From positions 1 through 7,426 of the forward strand of contig DKBG01000049.1 of the NCBI GenBank assembly GCA_002451155.1: 7,426 nucleotides of DNA, in the 5' to 3' direction. The notes beneath the pieces were generated by a model, which did not search any database, was not told where the DNA came from, and worked only from the letters and a program-made list of their open reading frames with translations. Every line of letters begins with the position of its first letter. Position 1 is the stretch's first letter. The position numbers were made by a program, and so were the translations under genes. Positions 5,310 to 7,426 of the stretch are shown here, one piece after another. The DNA comes from Ignavibacteria bacterium UBA6906. Its GTDB lineage: Bacteria; Bacteroidota; Ignavibacteria; UBA10030; UBA6906.

Positions 5310-7013
5310 ATGAAGAACACCTTTGCTGCCCTTTGTCTTGTCCTGAGCCTGGCTGCGCGGAGTCCGGCTCAGCTCCTTACCGGCGTGGAACGGCAGTTCA
5401 TTGATAGTGTAATGACAGCGAACTACGCTCCCGACGAACCGGGCGCTGTCCTCCTTGTTGCGCGGGACGGTAAACCGGTCTTCCGCGGAGCCTACGGCCT
5501 GGCAAATGTCGAACTCGGAGTGCCGAATACTCCGGAGTACCTCTTCCGCATCGGCTCGATGACGAAGCAATTTACCGCCGTCTGTATGCTTCGCCTCGCG
5601 CAGGAGGGAAGGCTCTCGCTCTCCGATGATATCCGCAGATATCTCCCCTGGTACGACACGCACGGTCGCACGGTGACCATCGAGCATTGTCTCACGCATA
5701 CGAGCGGTATTCCGAGTTATACCGAGAAACCCGATTTCAGCAAGAAGACCCGGATCGACTTTTCAAAAGAAGAGATTGTCGAGTATTTCATGCACGACTC
5801 GCTTCTCTTTGAACCGGGCACTGATTTCAGCTACAGCAATTCCGGGTATTTCCTTGTCGGTCTGATCGTGGAGAAGGTGTCCGGTCTCTCGCTTGATGAA
5901 TTTATGCGGAAGAGCATTTTTGAGCCGCTGGGGATGGGGAAGACGCGAAGGGGGACCGATGCAGTCGTGATCCCGGGCGCGGTCACCGGGTACGAGTCGG
6001 CAGGAGACAGTCTCTATATGGATGCCCCGTATCTGAGCTGGACCTGGCCGTATGCGGCCGGAGATCTTCTTTCGAGTGTTGATGATCTTCTGAAATGGGA
6101 TGAGGCGTTGTACGGCGAGGAACTGGTGAAGCATGAATGGACTCAGAAGGCATGGAGGTCATTCGTCCTGCTCGACGGTCGTCAGACCAACTATGGGTAC
6201 GGGTGGGCGGTGAATGAGTACCGTGGACTTCGCCTGATATCCCACGGCGGGGGAATCAACGGGTTTCTGTCGACCGGGATCCGCGTACCCTCCCAGCACC
6301 TCTATGTGGTGATTCTATCGAACAAGGCGGTGAAAGCGCCGGGCCAATTTTCCAGGCTGATCGCCATGAGACTCGCAGGAATGCCGATGAGCGAACCTCA
6401 AACGCATCTCCTCCCTTCCGGAGCAGCGCGAGAATATGAAGGCGTGTATGAAATCCAGAGGGAGCGTGGCAGACGTACGACGAATACACGACGTGAGAAG
6501 ACGTACCGGTACGTTACGGTCAGGAACGATTCCCTGTTCTCGCAGCCGACGGGCGGCGTTAAAACAGCGCTGTTGAATGTCGGGGAAGACCTCTTCATCC
6601 TTGAAGGGCGAGGAACGTTCACGCGCTTTCGGCGAAATTCGGCGGGGAAGATCACTTCCCTGGAACTCTATGATGAGCCGGTCAATTTGGGACCGATCAG
6701 CGTAGAACCCAGGACCGAACTCTCCATACCCGCTGAAAGAGCAGGGGTGACCATCGACGCCGGGATCCTCGCACAGTACCGGGGACGGTATGATTTCGGC
6801 GGCGGGTTCTCGATAACCGTGACGACGGAAGGGTCCCGCATCTTCACACAGGCGACCGGACAGGCGGTCGTTGAGATTTACGCTGAAAGCGAGCGGAAGT
6901 TTTTCCTGAAAGTTGTCGACGCCTCTGTCGAGTTCCTGAAGGACAGGGAAGGGAAAGTCACCGGAATGGTCCTGACACAGGGCGGCCGGTACGAGGCCAA
7001 GAAGATCGAGTGA
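5310..7013 (+). CDS. Exported beta-lactamase-fold serine hydrolase (class C/PBP4-like) with tandem C-terminal DUF3471-like domains
   Basis: A 567-residue exported protein. Signal peptide residues 1-20 (MKNTFAALCLVLSLAARSPA, cleavage before Q21, no lipobox). The catalytic domain (about 26-355) has the full class C set: S83-M-T-K86 with the acylating Ser, Y175-S-N177, and H312-G-G replacing the KTG triad. CLTHTSGIPSY (127-137) and GYGWAVN (296-302) are further family marks. Two beta-rich segments follow, each opening with Y-x-G-x-Y (Y376-EGVY and Y490-RGRY) and ending in a K/R-x-F-x-x-D/N...G-K-(I/V)-T-x-(L/M) pattern. They look like two copies of the DUF3471-type domain often appended to such hydrolases. 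Family members act as D-aminopeptidases, DD-peptidases, esterases or beta-lactamases, so substrate cannot be fixed. SD GAGAGG (5295-5300) at 9-nt spacing supports the ATG. It may be read through from the symporter or have its own promoter; I see no clear promoter in the spacer. Confidence 0.9.
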   Translation: MKNTFAALCLVLSLAARSPAQLLTGVERQFIDSVMTANYAPDEPGAVLLVARDGKPVFRGAYGLANVELGVPNTPEYLFRIGSMTKQFTAVCMLRLAQEGRLSLSDDIRRYLPWYDTHGRTVTIEHCLTHTSGIPSYTEKPDFSKKTRIDFSKEEIVEYFMHDSLLFEPGTDFSYSNSGYFLVGLIVEKVSGLSLDEFMRKSIFEPLGMGKTRRGTDAVVIPGAVTGYESAGDSLYMDAPYLSWTWPYAAGDLLSSVDDLLKWDEALYGEELVKHEWTQKAWRSFVLLDGRQTNYGYGWAVNEYRGLRLISHGGGINGFLSTGIRVPSQHLYVVILSNKAVKAPGQFSRLIAMRLAGMPMSEPQTHLLPSGAAREYEGVYEIQRERGRRTTNTRREKTYRYVTVRNDSLFSQPTGGVKTALLNVGEDLFILEGRGTFTRFRRNSAGKITSLELYDEPVNLGPISVEPRTELSIPAERAGVTIDAGILAQYRGRYDFGGGFSITVTTEGSRIFTQATGQAVVEIYAESERKFFLKVVDASVEFLKDREGKVTGMVLTQGGRYEAKKIE

Positions 7014-7071
7014 GGGTGGGTTTTGCGAAGTCGGCCAAAGGGTTCAGATCAACCGACGGCCCTCTGTCGGC

Positions 7072-7107
7072 GGGAGGCCGGTCCCGATCCGGCTCCCCCG
7101 GTTTTTT
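7072..7107 (+). terminator. Rho-independent terminator after the serine hydrolase
   Basis: GGGA (7072-7075) and GCCGG (7077-7081) pair with CCGGC (7089-7093) and TCCC (7094-7097), leaving one bulged G and a 7-nt loop. A T6 run (7102-7107) follows 4 nt after the stem. It lies 58 nt past the stop at 7013. A smaller hairpin (CCGAC 7053-7057 with GTCGG 7066-7070) sits immediately upstream. This closes the transcript that includes the serine hydrolase. Confidence 0.75.
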
Positions 7108-7129
7108 CCCGTCCTTCCCATGAAATCCC

Positions 7130-7161
7130 TTTGCGAATTTTGAAGTTTTTCCCTACCTAAA
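7130..7161 (+). promoter_or_regulatory. Weak promoter-like sequence before the dehydrogenase
   Basis: An AT-rich island between the terminator and the next gene holds TTTG (7130-7133) and, 20 nt later, TACCTAAA (7154-7161), a partial match to TAnnTTTG. A promoter is expected here because a terminator precedes it, but the -7 match is poor (T, A and one T only). Confidence 0.2.
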
Positions 7162-7198
7162 CAGTACTCTCCGTTCCACCTGATCCCCGGGGGCATCC

Positions 7199-7426
7199 AT
7201 GCGGTCCAAAGGTGTCGTCTTCACCTCACCAAACAGAGTATCCGTTGAAGCTGTCTCTTGCCCCGATCCGGGAGCAGAGGATGTTGTTGTTCGAATTACC
7301 CATTCCTGGATCAGTAATGGCACCGAGGGCTCCTACCTGAGGGGCGAACGGTCGGATGGTGATACACCATTCCGTGCGGGGGATAAGTCTCCTTTCCCGG
7401 TGATTGCGGGCAAGAGACAGCTTCAA
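7199..7426 (+). CDS. Zinc-type medium-chain alcohol dehydrogenase family protein, N-terminal fragment (3' tail suspect)
   Basis: The frame opened by ATG 7199 has no stop before the window ends (76 codons). An in-frame TGA at 7181 leaves this as the only plausible ATG start; a G5 run (7189-7193) is a poor SD. KGVVFTSPNRVSVE (residues 4-17) and the ISNGTEGSYLRGE segment (about 39-51) match the GroES-like N-terminal domain of MDR dehydrogenases of the threonine-dehydrogenase-like/BchC-like type, normally around 310-340 residues. The expected family text after PFPVIAG is a G-Y-Q motif leading into the core barrel. Here residues 71-76 read KRQLQ-type sequence instead, exactly where the DNA becomes the reverse complement of an upstream segment. 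The last 5-6 codons are therefore probably not native. The zinc, NAD(P) and substrate regions lie outside the window. It is likely a separate transcript from the genes upstream. Confidence 0.75.
   Translation, partial: MRSKGVVFTSPNRVSVEAVSCPDPGAEDVVVRITHSWISNGTEGSYLRGERSDGDTPFRAGDKSPFPVIAGKRQLQ
7245..7426. repeat. 19-bp perfect inverted repeat ending at the window edge
   Basis: Bases 7245-7263 (TTGAAGCTGTCTCTTGCCC) and 7408-7426 are exact reverse complements, separated by 144 nt. The next inner pair (7264/7407) does not match, and the outer end is cut by the window edge, so the repeat may be longer. Both arms lie inside the dehydrogenase coding region. A perfect 19-bp match in so short a span is very unlikely by chance. 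A fold-back assembly or amplification chimera at a contig end explains it best. Confidence 0.85.

Noticed and set aside
7226..7426. A reverse-strand open frame at the right edge
   Set aside because: It is antisense to the clear dehydrogenase N-terminus, and its beginning is made of the fold-back copy, so it has no independent support.

Overview
The window looks like chromosomal DNA of a moderately GC-rich member of the Bacteroidota/Chlorobiota/Ignavibacteriota side of the FCB superphylum. That placement is inferred from two things: the gene set (a large exported PIG-L deacetylase next to a sodium:solute symporter with a long hydrophilic insert) and a promoter-like TTTG / TATATTTC pair that fits the Bacteroidota-type consensus TTTG-N(~19)-TAnnTTTG. 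Every gene I can support is on the + strand.

Layout. Bases 1-246 are the 3' end of a thioredoxin-reductase-like flavoprotein, followed after 38 nt by a small 84-residue protein (285-539) that looks like a ferredoxin-like/dimeric alpha-beta-barrel protein. A 274-nt intergenic region (540-813) holds a degenerate heptamer repeat with inverted-repeat partners, then the candidate promoter. Next is a tightly packed three-gene unit: an exported PIG-L-type zinc deacetylase with accessory C-terminal domains (814-3315), a 51-residue single-span membrane protein (3302-3457) and a sodium:solute symporter (3454-5160). These genes overlap by 14 and 4 nt. After a 149-nt spacer with a hairpin comes an exported beta-lactamase-fold serine hydrolase with two C-terminal repeat-like domains (5310-7013), then a rho-independent terminator (7072-7107). 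A medium-chain (zinc-type) dehydrogenase begins at 7199 and runs off the window.

How the genes may work together (inference). An exported Zn deacetylase, a one-TM peptide translated with the transporter, an Na+-coupled importer and an exported Ser hydrolase suggest a unit that processes a substrate outside the cytoplasm and imports a product. No substrate can be read from the sequence. The least familiar component is the 51-residue membrane peptide.

The sharpest anomaly is at the right edge. The last 19 bases (7408-7426) are the exact reverse complement of 7245-7263, and the dehydrogenase reading frame stops resembling its family at that point. This looks like a fold-back chimera at a contig end rather than native sequence.
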